Assembly (NCBI RefSeq): GCF_023534745.1
Contig: NZ_JAMHJQ010000010.1
Location: 310,001-374,000, forward strand
Reading direction: 5' to 3'
Source of the DNA: Streptomyces sp. 35G-GA-8
GTDB lineage: Bacteria; Actinomycetota; Actinomycetes; Streptomycetales; Streptomycetaceae
DNA: 64,000 nucleotides
Position numbers and translations under genes: made by a program. Positions 7,979 to 16,153 of this stretch are shown in pieces; within the stretch, counting starts at the first letter, position 1, and each line of letters starts with the position of its first letter. The notes under the pieces are model-generated. The model made no database searches, was not told the DNA's origin, and was given only the letters and a program-made list of their open reading frames with translations.

Positions 7979-8866
7979 TCAGCGCCGGGCCGCACCGCCA
8001 CCAGCAAGGTCGATCTCGGTGTTCCAGTACGCGTCCGGAGGCAGCGTGTCCCAGGGATTCTTGTCCGCCATGGTGTCCGGGGTGACATAGACATGCCCGG
8101 CATTGCGCCGGCGTGAGAGTTCCATGACCTCACGCATCCGGCCCTCGTCCGGGACGTCATAGACGAGGTGCCAGACCTTGCCGGAGGGAGCGCCGCTCTC
8201 CCATGCCTCCGGCTGGTGACCGCGGTAGGAGTTCTCATCGCCCTCGAAGGTGACCAGGGTGTCGGCGGCCTCGGCATAACACTCCTCGACACCGGTCCCC
8301 GGGTTGTCGACGACCACCGCGTCGTCGCCATAGCGGCTCTCGACGTAGTTCTTCAGCTCGATGTACCGGGCGACGTCGGTGTTTCCGGAACCGCATCGCG
8401 CCATGCCCTCGTCGAAGAAGATGCCGCCGAGCCCCGCTCCGCCGTAGAGCCGGTACCAGACGTCGACATCGGATTTGATCTGCCGCATCCACTCGCCCGG
8501 GTCCGTGGAGCCGGACCGCGTGGTCATGCCAGTGGTGCCGAAATAGCCGGTCGCCACATAGCCGATGACGGAGATGCCGGCGGCGTCGGCCTTCTTGATG
8601 GCGGCGGTGTACTGGTCATCACCGTCGCCGGGGCCGTTGTACGGGTTGGCGACCGCGAGCCCCACCCCTGTGCCGGCCCGGGTGAGCCGGTCCCACAGTG
8701 GGCCGGGATAGAAGTAGGCGGGTACGGAGATCTTCTGGGAGCCCGCCCGAGTGGCAGTGCCCGCAGGCGCCTCCGGCGCGGCAAGGGCCGGAGCCGCGCA
8801 CAGGGTGAGCACTCCGGCGGCGGCGAGCACGGCGCACATCAGGGAGCGCCTGGAATGCGACGTCAT
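7979..8866 (-). CDS. Secreted spherulation-specific family 4 (spherulin 4-like) protein
   Basis: A 295-residue protein. It has a Sec signal peptide (residues 1-29: basic MTSHSRRS, hydrophobic CAVLAAAGVLTLCA, cleavage after APALA), then a spherulin-4-type TIM-barrel-like domain: VPAYFYPGPLWDRL, VGLAVANPYNGPG, GISVIGYVATGYFG, WYRLYGGAGLGGIFFDEG, VVVDNPGTG and HLVYDVP. This family is widespread in Streptomyces secretomes and related to glycoside-hydrolase-like folds, but its activity is mostly undefined. FFDEG and FEGDE carry acidic residues that could be catalytic (inference). The gene appears to stand alone; its promoter should lie in 8867-9000. Confidence 0.85.
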   Translation of the reverse strand: MTSHSRRSLMCAVLAAAGVLTLCAAPALAAPEAPAGTATRAGSQKISVPAYFYPGPLWDRLTRAGTGVGLAVANPYNGPGDGDDQYTAAIKKADAAGISVIGYVATGYFGTTGMTTRSGSTDPGEWMRQIKSDVDVWYRLYGGAGLGGIFFDEGMARCGSGNTDVARYIELKNYVESRYGDDAVVVDNPGTGVEECYAEAADTLVTFEGDENSYRGHQPEAWESGAPSGKVWHLVYDVPDEGRMREVMELSRRRNAGHVYVTPDTMADKNPWDTLPPDAYWNTEIDLAGGGAARR

Positions 8867-9279
8867 GGTGAACCTCTTTCGTGGGGGGGATACCGATGGT
8901 CGAGTGCGCGTCTGTCGCGGGCGCGATCAGCCATCGGCCGGTCGGTGGGGCTATGAGGCGACCGCCCGCTGATGGGGCTGTGGGGGGGCGTGCCGCACTG
9001 CGGACGAGAGCGACCGACTGGAGCGTGACTTCGGAAGGTTCGTTCGTGCCTACAACAGCCCTTCCGCCGACCACAGCAGGGAGTTCGGAAGCGCTCCCGC
9101 ACACTCCAGGAGCCGCCTGTCCGGCTCACAAGACCGATAGTGACGCACCATCACATCCTTTCGGGAAATTGATCGACGACAATTCCGGCCTCGTTCGACA
9201 ATGCGCACTCCCGTTGATCGTTGTCACCCCCGCCGTGTCCGGGGATGGGGACCGTTACCTCTGCGAGCCGAGCAAAAGA
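8867..9279. other. Intergenic region upstream of the spherulin 4-like gene
   Basis: This 413-bp gap holds the promoter region of the leftward spherulin 4-like gene and the downstream region of the leftward DeoR gene. Open frames here are short, overlap each other in several frames and show no known family. I see no strong hairpin. Confidence 0.45.
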
Positions 9280-10092
9280 TCAGCCGAACCGAACGCGGCC
9301 GTCGTCGGCTGTCGGGGGAACGACCACGGCGGTGGTCGTCACACCTGTCTTCCGAAGAGCGGCGACGATGGCGGGATCCGCACGCGAGTCGGTCACGATG
9401 GTGTGGACGAAACCGATGTCGGCGACTTTCGCGTGATGCGCCCTACCCAGTTTGGAACTGTCGGCGACGACAATCTTGTGCTCGGCTCGCTCCAGCATGA
9501 CGCGGTCGATCTCCGCCCCACGGGAGCTGTGCCGCGTGATTCCGGCTCCAGGACTGATGCCGTCCGCACCGATGACCGCGAAGTCGAAGTGGTATGAGCG
9601 CAGCGATTCCTCGGCGCCCTTCCCGACAAGGTCGTTGGAGAGAAACCTCGCGGTTCCTCCGGTGACGACGACATGGACCAACTGACGCGCCGTAAGGGAC
9701 GCCGCCGTGTCCAGGCCGTTCGTCACGACCGTCAGATCCGACCGGGTGGCCAGACTCTTGGCGACGAAATCCATTGTGGTGCCCCCGCTCAGTGCCATGG
9801 TGAGCGGACGGTAAGGGATCAAGGACGAGGTCAGGGCCCCGATGCGGCGCTTCGCCTCGGTGTTCTGGGAGTGCCTCACGCTCGTCGGGAGCTCCGCGCC
9901 GCGCCGAGCCGCGGTGACCTTCCCATACGAGCGGCGAACGAGTCCCGTTTCCTCCATCAGCGCCAGATCCCGCCGGATTGTGGCCCCGGAGACTCCGAGG
10001 GCCTGGGGAAGGAAACGAACCCGCAGCTCGCCGCGTTGTGACAGAAGCTTGAGAACTATCGAAATACGCTGGTCACGTTTCCTGTCGGTCAT
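9280..10092 (-). CDS. DeoR/GlpR-family transcriptional regulator
   Basis: A 270-residue regulator of the classic DeoR layout. The N-terminal winged HTH spans about residues 4-57 (ISIVLKLLSQRGELRV, then LGVSGATIRRDLALMEETGL). The C-terminal sugar-phosphate-sensing DeoRC domain shows LALSGGTT (phosphate loop), VVTNGLDTAASL, VVVTGGTARF, FAVIGADGISPGAGIT and HKIVVADSSKLGR. Such regulators usually repress sugar-phosphate or polyol operons. I start at ATG 10092 (MTDRKRDQ); an in-frame upstream start at 10149 adds tail-like sequence. No catabolic operon adjoins it, so its target cannot be assigned. Confidence 0.85.
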   Translation of the reverse strand: MTDRKRDQRISIVLKLLSQRGELRVRFLPQALGVSGATIRRDLALMEETGLVRRSYGKVTAARRGAELPTSVRHSQNTEAKRRIGALTSSLIPYRPLTMALSGGTTMDFVAKSLATRSDLTVVTNGLDTAASLTARQLVHVVVTGGTARFLSNDLVGKGAEESLRSYHFDFAVIGADGISPGAGITRHSSRGAEIDRVMLERAEHKIVVADSSKLGRAHHAKVADIGFVHTIVTDSRADPAIVAALRKTGVTTTAVVVPPTADDGRVRFG

Positions 10093-10591
10093 CGGCTGCT
10101 CCGCCGAATCCGCGAGCAGGGAATCCCGCCGGATCCACCAGAAATCCATGTGGTCCGCTTGTCAGGGTTTGAATCCCCCGACCGATCGAGGATTGAATCT
10201 TGGTCACCAGAATTCATGGAGTTTTCCGTGTGGCCGTACCGGCGGCGGTGTCCCGCCACGAAGCGATGGACGTGATCGAGCGAACTGGGCGTTTGAGGGC
10301 GACACGTATTCACGGCCCCGGGAATCGGGGACGTATGGCGCCCCGCATGTGCGCGGCGGTCCCACGACAGCGGGGCGGTGTTCACGTCGGCCGACGCGGG
10401 ATGCGCCGACCGACCGCAACTCTCTCCTGCGCACTCTCCGAACGGACCAGGGAAAATCCCTAGTGCCCTGAGGCGGAGATCATTCGCTGGACTGGCGTGC
10501 TCCTCTTTTGTCCAGGTCTGCCCCCCGGTCCGAACATGCCCTGATGCCCTGGCGTACGCGCGGATGAGCCGTTGATACGGGGCGATCACGC
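10093..10591. other. Intergenic region, no gene recognised
   Basis: This gap lies between the DeoR gene start and the terminator of the PPOX gene. Frames on both strands are short on known motifs and have uneven codon bias. It should contain the DeoR promoter. A sequence resembling a tRNA T-arm near 10165-10183 has no matching acceptor stem, so I do not call a tRNA. Confidence 0.45.
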
Positions 10592-10615
10592 CCGGCGGAC
10601 CCTGGGGTCCGCCGG
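10592..10615 (-). terminator. Hairpin terminator of the PPOX-class gene
   Basis: CCGGCGGACC and GGTCCGCCGG form a perfect 10-bp stem with a CTGG loop, 63 bp downstream of the leftward stop codon at 10679. Confidence 0.7.
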
Positions 10616-10678
10616 CAGGCGACCGGCCTCGTAGCGGCCATCACTGAGCGGCCGTGAGCAGCACGGCCCTGACATGTC

Positions 10679-11137
10679 CTAACCGTTGATGTCGAGTGCC
10701 GTCCCGTAGAGTCGATCCACCTTGAGCCGGATGACCACCCGGCGCTCGGCCACCAGCTCCGCCAGGAACGCGTCCTCGTCCGCCGGCTTCAAGGCATTCC
10801 GAAGCATGTCGAGCAGTTCCCGCCCGACCGCGTCACCTGGTGTGGTCGTGACCTCAGAAACCTCGGCCTCGCCCTCGGCGACGGCGAACGACCACACATC
10901 GCCGCCCGGCACATGCAGGGCCGCGCGCGGATCGCGCCGCACGTGGTTGACCTTGACGCGGTCCGCCGTGGTGGAGAACCGCACGATGCGGGCTTCAGGG
11001 TCCCAGTTGTAGAGCATGGTGGTCAGATGAGGATGGCCACTGCGTTTGTTGGTGGCGAGGGTGCCGAACTGCTCTCTGCTCAGCAGGTCGGAGAGGGCTT
11101 CGTCGGACAGGGTACGAGGTGCGGGGCCTTTTGTCAT
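10679..11137 (-). CDS. PPOX-class F420-dependent oxidoreductase
   Basis: A 152-residue split-barrel flavin/deazaflavin reductase. Typical family features are LSDLLSREQFGTLATNKRSG, HPHLTTMLYNWDPEARIVRFST, then DRVKVNHVRRDPRAALHV and the closing VVIRLKVDRLYGTAL. The domain covers the entire protein and the length fits the family. Members bind F420 (some bind FMN, heme or biliverdin) and reduce diverse small molecules, often acting in detoxification. It stands alone and is expressed leftward, with a GC-rich terminator. An IS element begins 80 bp upstream of its start, so its promoter is probably squeezed into 11138-11216. Confidence 0.85.
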   Translation of the reverse strand: MTKGPAPRTLSDEALSDLLSREQFGTLATNKRSGHPHLTTMLYNWDPEARIVRFSTTADRVKVNHVRRDPRAALHVPGGDVWSFAVAEGEAEVSEVTTTPGDAVGRELLDMLRNALKPADEDAFLAELVAERRVVIRLKVDRLYGTALDING

Positions 11138-11270
11138 GACGTAAGCAACTTCCTTACCTGGCCCGGCATTCCCCCGCAGGCTGCAACCTGCCCGTCAACT
11201 TTCTCGACCGGCCCTAGGGCCTGTCCGATGGGTCGCGTGACGCTCCCGCTGGGCACTCGTTCCGTGGGAC

Positions 11271-12155
11271 ATGGGGCGGGGAGATCTTTCGGATGAAGAG
11301 TGGGCTCGTCTGGAGCCGCACTTGCCGACGAATCGCGGGCGGGGTGGACGCTGGCAATCCCACCGTCGTGTGATCAACGGGATTCTGTTCCGGCAGCGGA
11401 CCGGCCTCCCCTGGCGGGACCTGCCTCCCTGCTTCGGTAGCTGGAAGACGGTTCACGATCGTCATCGCAGGTGGTCGGCGGACGGCACGTGGGAGAGAAT
11501 CCTGCGGGCCGTCCAGGCCGACGCCGATGCCGAGGGCCGGATCGACTGGAGCATGGTCAGCGTCGATTCCACTACCTGCCGCGCTCATCAGCACTCGGCT
11601 GGTGCCTCCACCCGTGCCCCGAACATCCCGGGTCGGCGCAGGAGCCCGGGGCGTCACCGTCCCGATGAGGCCCTGGGACGCTCGCGAGGCGGGCTCACGA
11701 GCAAGATCCACCTTGCGGGAGAGGGCGGGCTCCGCCCGCTCGGGTTTGTCATCACGCCCGGCCAGTGGGGGGACGCACCACAGATGATTCCCGTCCTGGA
11801 AGAGATCCGTGTGCCCCGGCAGGTTGGCGGACGACCGCGTACTCGGCCCGACCATGTCGGGGGAGACAAGGCGTACTCATCACGCCGTAATCGGCGTCAT
11901 CTGCGCAGACGCCAGATCAAGCACACGATCCCCGAGCCGAGAGACCAGCGGGCCAACCGCCGGCGCCGCGGCAGCCAAGGAGGTCGGCCCACAGGCTTCG
12001 ACAAGACGATCTACCGCCGCCGCAACGAGGTCGAGCGGACCATCAACCGGCTCAAGAACTTCCGAGCCGTCGCCATGCGCTTCGACAAACGGGCGTACGT
12101 CTTCCACGGGACGGTCACCGTGGCCGCGATCCGCCTATGGCTGCGTCCGCAGTGA
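11271..12155 (+). CDS. IS5-family DDE transposase
   Basis: A 294-residue, apparently intact transposase in a single frame. The N-terminal domain reads LSDEEWARLEPHLPTN and RRVINGILFRQRTGLPWRDLP (DUF4096-like). The catalytic core shows VSVDSTTCRAH (first Asp), VGGDKAYSS (second Asp) and YRRRNEVERTINRLKNFRAVA (the ExxxxxR/K region with the catalytic Glu). The HQHSAG and SRGGLTSKIHL segments are standard for this group. No programmed frameshift is needed. With matching inverted repeats and flanking TA, it is likely able to move. It starts 54 bp inside the left end. Confidence 0.9.
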   Translation: MGRGDLSDEEWARLEPHLPTNRGRGGRWQSHRRVINGILFRQRTGLPWRDLPPCFGSWKTVHDRHRRWSADGTWERILRAVQADADAEGRIDWSMVSVDSTTCRAHQHSAGASTRAPNIPGRRRSPGRHRPDEALGRSRGGLTSKIHLAGEGGLRPLGFVITPGQWGDAPQMIPVLEEIRVPRQVGGRPRTRPDHVGGDKAYSSRRNRRHLRRRQIKHTIPEPRDQRANRRRRGSQGGRPTGFDKTIYRRRNEVERTINRLKNFRAVAMRFDKRAYVFHGTVTVAAIRLWLRPQ

Positions 12156-12261
12156 AACGCCTCGTTGCGTGCTTATCGGCACCTGGGTAGTGGTGGCGCA
12201 GTTCGCTGAGTGGGCGCGCGTCGACAGCCCTGACGTCCCAAGATGAGCTGTCGAACCCGGT

Positions 12262-12711
12262 CTACCAGGGTGAGCGGGTGTCGCGGCATGCCTCTGGGGT
12301 CTGCTCGGGCAGAGCTGTGTCTTGGTCGGTGCGCAGCAGCATGCCCGGGTCGGGTTCGAAGTCCTCATTGGGCGGTGCCGGCTGGTGGAAACGCTCGGTG
12401 CGCGGAATGCCGACTTCCACCAGCCGGCTCTCCTGGAACATCCATAGCCCAAAGCAGTCGTCGTCCTGGTCGCGAAGCAGAACTTGCACCGTATGCGGAT
12501 GCGGCCACGGCAGCGACTCCAGGTGCCTGAGCAGGCCCTTGCGGGCACGCATTTTTTCGAACTCCAGGGCCCACCCGAACTCGTAGCCCCAGTGCCCCGC
12601 TATCGGGACGAAGTGACCTCGCCACGTGCGTTCCGGGTCGTCATGGGTCAGCGGTTCCATCACCTCGTCCGACCAGCGGGCGAGCACGATGACCTCGGCG
12701 TCTCTACTCAT
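12262..12711 (-). CDS. Hypothetical protein, passenger inside the IS element
   Basis: A 149-residue frame read from ATG 12711 (MSRDAEVIVLARWSDEVM). It is rich in Trp, His and acidic residues: RTWRGHFVPIAGHWGYEFGW, LESLPWPHPHTVQVLLRDQD and FGLWMFQE. It has the codon bias of a real gene. I do not recognise the family. No signal peptide, membrane segment or known catalytic motif is visible. It is transcribed toward the transposase and both lie within the same inverted repeats, so it would move with the element. The upstream in-frame start at 12846 adds unlikely sequence; the RBS at 12711 is weak, so the start is uncertain. Confidence 0.55.
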   Translation of the reverse strand: MSRDAEVIVLARWSDEVMEPLTHDDPERTWRGHFVPIAGHWGYEFGWALEFEKMRARKGLLRHLESLPWPHPHTVQVLLRDQDDDCFGLWMFQESRLVEVGIPRTERFHQPAPPNEDFEPDPGMLLRTDQDTALPEQTPEACRDTRSPW

Positions 12712-12898
12712 GCCGGAGTATCCCCGCATCCGCCTGATCCACCGCAACCAAATTCCTTGCCCGGCCGACGCAGGCAAGGGTGGGCAGATTGGCGACGAAC
12801 TCTCAGTGCCAGCGAGCCCGACGACGGCGCCTTCAGAGAAGCTCATTTGTACCTAAGCCACGGCCCTGATCAGGGGCACACGATCCATCGGACAGCCC

Positions 12899-13225
12899 CT
12901 AGGCGGCGGTGGTCGCGGTACCGAGGACGGTGACGAGATAACCCATATGCCGCGGAGCGCACCCCGCCAGAATCTCCGCACCCCCGTCTCGACACTCGGC
13001 TACTCGCCACCAAGGCTGCACGGCAAGGGGATCCGAGGCACGTCTCTCACGTACCCGCACCAACTCCACGCTCTCCAGCGGGATCGGGCGACGGTGCAGG
13101 TCCGCTACCTCGGTGGGCGACGCGTCAAGGGTCGTGCGGGAAGCGGACAGGAAGATGACCGCCGTCCGACAGTACGGGCGGTCGCCGAGAAGACATGCCT
13201 CAAACGTGACCAGGAATCCGAGCGG
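12899..13225 (-). pseudogene. Decayed gene fragment ending at the IS right junction
   Basis: The minus frame reads LVTFEACLLGDRPYCRTAVI, then VADLHRRPIPLESVELVRVR, VQPWWRVAECRDGGAEIL and ends in HMGYLVTVLGTATTAA. The codon bias is gene-like. It has no ATG or GTG at its open end, where an in-frame stop lies at 13226-13228, so the N-terminus is lost or out of frame. Its TAG stop spans the target TA and the first base of the IS end; the empty site would also read TAG, so the insertion probably did not alter the C-terminus. I do not recognise the family. Confidence 0.4.
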
Positions 13226-13325
13226 CTACAGGTGCCAGATCCACTTCTCACGCTATCGAGGCCCAGCGCACGCGGTACACCGGGGGCCCACAGATGTCCG
13301 CTCACAGAGAGCTTGGCCGGTTCTC

Positions 13326-13337
13326 ATATCGCGATAT
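13326..13337. promoter_or_regulatory. ATATCGCGATAT palindrome upstream of the DUF1707 gene
   Basis: A perfect 12-bp palindrome 68 bp before the DUF1707 start. In Streptomyces, TATCGCGATA-type palindromes often serve as operators for PadR-family repressors, and DUF1707/DUF4097 genes are frequent targets. No PadR gene is in the window, so the controlling protein is presumed to be elsewhere. Confidence 0.55.
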
Positions 13338-13405
13338 AGCGTTAGTCTTTCAGTCGCGCCGCTCGCAGCGTCGCGCGAAGACGTCGACAGGACCAGGACG
13401 GAAGC

Positions 13406-14059
13406 ATGTCGGGAGAGATCTCGCCCACCGGAAAGCGCTCCGGCCCCGGTTCGTCGCCCGAACTGCGGGCATCGCATGCGGACCGCGACCGGGTGGTGGA
13501 TGTGCTGCGCGTCGCGGCCGGGGACGGGCGGTTGACCGCGGCCGAGTTGGACGAGCGCCTGGAGGCTGCCCTGTCGGCGCGGACCCTCAGCGAACTGACC
13601 CCGCTCACCGCCGACCTGCCGCCCGTATCGACCTCGGCCGGCACGGCCGTGGCGGACGTCAAGGATGTGCTCCGGATCGACCAGCGGTTCAGTGCGGTCG
13701 AACGTGCGGGGCGCTGGGTGGTGCCGCGGCGGATGGAGCTCGCGGCGGAGTGGTGCGAGGTGACGCTCGACTTCACTCAGGCGGTGATCACGCAGGACAC
13801 CTTTCGGATCGACGTGGACATGCGCGGCAAGACCCTGACGCTGATCACCAAGCCGGGCATCGTGGTCGATGCCGATGCCCTGACACTGGAACACAGCAAA
13901 CTCACGTTCCGCCAGGCTCCGGACTCCGGTACGCCGATCACGCTGCGAGTGGAACTGGTCGGCAGTAAGAGCTTTGGCCGCGTCGTGGTGCGCCCGCCAC
14001 GTCGGACGTTCGGACAGTGGCTGCTGCGCAAGCCCGCCTCTCCCGCCGTCGGCGGCTGA
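13406..14059 (+). CDS. DUF1707 (SHOCT-like) domain protein
   Basis: A 217-residue protein. Residues 20-70 form a DUF1707 domain (ELRASHADRDRVVDVLRVAA, GDGRLTAAELDERLEAALSA, RTLSELTPLTADLP), the short helical module at the N-terminus of many actinomycete membrane or envelope-stress proteins. The rest (about 85-210) is a beta-rich region (WCEVTLDFTQAVI, FRIDVDMRGKTLTLITKPG, TPITLRVELVGSKSFG) resembling the DUF4097/cell-wall-active fold that commonly follows DUF1707. No membrane helix is visible. Start ATG 13406 sits behind GGACGGAAGC. Expression is probably set by the palindrome at 13326. Confidence 0.85.
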   Translation: MSGEISPTGKRSGPGSSPELRASHADRDRVVDVLRVAAGDGRLTAAELDERLEAALSARTLSELTPLTADLPPVSTSAGTAVADVKDVLRIDQRFSAVERAGRWVVPRRMELAAEWCEVTLDFTQAVITQDTFRIDVDMRGKTLTLITKPGIVVDADALTLEHSKLTFRQAPDSGTPITLRVELVGSKSFGRVVVRPPRRTFGQWLLRKPASPAVGG

Positions 14060-14163
14060 CTCCACAGGGACGGAGTGCGAGAGGCCCGTCGGCGAGTAGC
14101 GGTCGGTGGGGCGCGGTCTGCGAATATGGGTGCGACATGTTCGTGTGCCCGTGAGGTGATCCT

Positions 14164-15057
14164 TTGAGGAAGGTGGCGCTGCGCCCCCACGCGCTGTTGC
14201 CTCGGCAGTACGACCACCGCAGGGTCCTGGCGACCACGGTGGATGCCTGGGACAGGACTCTCTGGCTGATCTGCCCCGACGCGGAACTTGTGCCGCGATC
14301 GTACGGAAGCCCGTATCCCTCCCCGCGAAACTACCCCTACGACGCGCTTCTGGTCACCGCCGACCGCGGCACCGTACGCCAACGTACGCTGCACGACGTG
14401 AGCGTGCGGCCCACCCGCGTGGACGCTCTGCCCAATGGACGGGTGATCCTGCTGGCAGGACGGGCACTCCAGGGGGAGCGCAACGCACAGGTGTACGGCC
14501 AGGATGGACGACGCCGACACGCCTTCCGGATGGGGGACGCCATCGAGTTCATGATGGCGGACCGACGGAACCATGTCTGGAGTGCCTACTTCGATGAAGG
14601 CGTCTATACCGACCCCATCAGCGCCGCCGGCCTGGTGCGCTGGGACAGTGGAGGCCGTCAGGAATGGCGGTACGCGGCTCCCGAGGACGTCGAATGCATC
14701 GACACGGTCTATGCATTCAACGTAGCTGACGGTGCGGCCTGGGCCAGCTACTACCCGACCTTCCCACTGTTGGAAGCCCGCACGGACGGGCAGACCCATA
14801 TCCGGGCGTCGCCCGTGGCCGCTCCCCGCGGACTGGCCGTACACGGGGAGGAGATCATGATGCTCGGCGGGAACCGACAGCACGACCGGCTCCACCTCTG
14901 CCGCACGACCGGACACGAAGTCCTACTGGTCGAAGAAGCGCAACTCACCCGCCCCGACGGCGCTCCGCTCAAACAGTACTCGCGCCCCATTGGACGGGGA
15001 CGCCATCTGTATCTTCGCGGTTCATCAGCCAGGCAGTGGTTCGTGATCGGCATATAG
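14164..15057 (+). CDS. Hypothetical beta-propeller-like protein
   Basis: A 297-residue protein that I place at a TTG start (14164) preceded by GAGGTGAT. It has repeated strand-turn blocks: WDRTLWLICPD, YDALLVTADRGTV, NGRVILLAGRA, RNHVWSAYFDEGVY, GLVRWDSGGRQEWRY, AAWASYYPTFPL and HLYLRGSSARQWFVIG. This suggests a multi-bladed beta-propeller. It has no signal peptide and no catalytic motif that I can name. Similar uncharacterised proteins occur in Streptomyces, often near small immunity-like genes. Codon bias is good throughout. It follows the DUF1707 gene by 104 bp and may be separately transcribed. Confidence 0.7.
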   Translation: MRKVALRPHALLPRQYDHRRVLATTVDAWDRTLWLICPDAELVPRSYGSPYPSPRNYPYDALLVTADRGTVRQRTLHDVSVRPTRVDALPNGRVILLAGRALQGERNAQVYGQDGRRRHAFRMGDAIEFMMADRRNHVWSAYFDEGVYTDPISAAGLVRWDSGGRQEWRYAAPEDVECIDTVYAFNVADGAAWASYYPTFPLLEARTDGQTHIRASPVAAPRGLAVHGEEIMMLGGNRQHDRLHLCRTTGHEVLLVEEAQLTRPDGAPLKQYSRPIGRGRHLYLRGSSARQWFVIGI

Positions 15058-15175
15058 GTGGGTGTTGGGCCCCTTAGGGTTTCAGAACACCCGCGATGAA
15101 TAGCCCGCGGATCCGCCAGCCAAGGCTCTCAGCGAAGGTTAAACAGCAATCTCAGCTTGTCCTAGCCTTCCAAGC

Positions 15176-15483
15176 ATGGGTCTGAGCTGGCCCTTCGTAA
15201 TATCAGCGGGGCTCGCGACGTGGCCGACCAACCGGCCTCACCGGGCCTACGAGGCCAGTGCCCTGCGCTCGCTGTTCGGGACGCTCAAAGCCGAGCGGCT
15301 GATCTACGGCAACCCGATGCGCGGCATCGAGGGCGGCAGACCTCACCACCATGATTCCCGCCTCGCTCACCACGGAGGAGGTGGATGTCGTCGCTCAGAC
15401 TGCTCCGCAGGATCCGGCCCTGCGGGTGGTCGTCGCCCTCTGCGGGATCCATGCGCTGGCGGCTCACCAGAGCCGCACCTGCT
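15176..15483 (+). pseudogene. Tyrosine recombinase (integrase) remnant, frameshifted
   Basis: Two frames carry pieces of one integrase. Frame one gives ATWPTNRPHRAYEASALRSL then FGTLKAERLIYGNPMRGI (core-binding domain). After a frameshift near 15340, frame two gives TTMIPASLTTEEVDVVAQTA and DPALRVVVALCGIHALAAHQ, which fits the entry to the catalytic domain. The active-site Arg, His and Tyr box is missing. It is the edge of a decayed mobile element, followed directly by an IS21 helper remnant. Confidence 0.6.
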
Positions 15484-15660
15484 GATCAGCCGGAAGCAAC
15501 CATGCACGTCTCTGCACGAGTGCCGGCTCGCACACCTTCCGCCGAACACCAGGCCGCTGCCCTCGGTGACGCCCCATGACCAGTTGCTCCGCCGCCACCG
15601 CACCAGTGGCAGCACCCAGGGTGAGGGAGAAGCCCAGTGACCCTGCCCCGCCAACGGAAC

Positions 15661-16117
15661 ATGACCGAGCAAGCCGCCGACGCCGCCATCGACACCGCCT
15701 TCCGTCTCCTGCGACTGCCGACGATCCGCGCCGAGTTCCCCGACATCGCAACCTCGGCGGCAAAGGACCAGATGACCTACTGCGGCTTCCTCGCCGAACT
15801 GCTGATGGCCGAATGCGACGACCGGGCCCGGCGCCGCTCGGAACGGCGGATCAAGGCGGCCGACTTCCCGCGGGAGAAGTCCCTGCAGGCGTTCAACTTC
15901 GACGCCAACCCGAACATCGACCCCGCCACCATCCACACCTTCGCCACAAAGCCGGTCAACGAGCTGGTCGAGGCCGCCGACGAGAAGCAGCTGAACAAGA
16001 CCATCGCCCGCTACGGCCACGTCGATCTCCTCACCTTCAACGGCACCATCGTCGGAGACCGGCACCGACTCCTACCGCCTCTCCACCACCCGCGCCCGCG
16101 CCGCAACAGCACGCCGC
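15661..16117 (+). pseudogene. IS21-family IstB helper remnant with internal deletions
   Basis: From ATG 15661 the frame reads like IstB: AIDTAFRLLRLPTIRAEFP, LAELLMAECDDRARRRSERR and ADFPREKSLQAFNFDANPN. At IHTFATKPVNELVEAADEKQ it skips the Walker A segment that normally lies between IHTLA and LVNELVEAADE. At GHVDLLTFNGTIV it skips again, from the Walker B region to the C-terminus. One extra base then shifts the end (ETGTDSYRLSTTRARA) to another frame. Two deletions and a frameshift remove the ATPase, so it is dead. The partner istA gene is absent. Confidence 0.75.
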
Positions 16118-16153
16118 TGCCCGCCGCGTTCGTGGGCGGCAGGCAGCGCAGTT

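Larger units (their letters stand above)
11217..12899 (+). mobile_element. IS5-type element with a passenger ORF
   Basis: The left terminal inverted repeat GGGCCTGTCCGATGGGTCG (11217-11235) matches the reverse complement of 12881-12899, GGGGCTGTCCGATGGATCG, at 17 of 19 positions. Both ends are flanked by TA (11215-11216 and 12900-12901), consistent with a TA target duplication. The 1683-bp element carries an intact IS5-like transposase (11271-12155) and, unusually, an extra leftward ORF (12262-12711) between the transposase and the right end. Typical elements of this group are about 0.85-1 kb. Confidence 0.75.

Noticed and set aside
10165-10183. A GGGTTTGAATCCCC sequence resembling a tRNA T-arm and possible attachment site
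   Set aside because: No acceptor stem, anticodon arm or CCA-proximal pairing could be found around it, and no second copy that would mark an att site was noticed.
10089-10589. A 166-codon minus-strand frame upstream of the DeoR gene
   Set aside because: It overlaps the DeoR start in another frame, has no family features and poor codon bias.
12947-13339. A 130-codon plus-strand frame between the IS element and the DUF1707 gene
   Set aside because: The opposite strand shows better gene-like sequence here, and this frame is arginine- and proline-rich without motifs.
15060-15092. A weak hairpin (GGGTGTT with AACACCC) after the beta-propeller-like gene
   Set aside because: The 7-bp stem with a long loop is too weak to call as a terminator with confidence.
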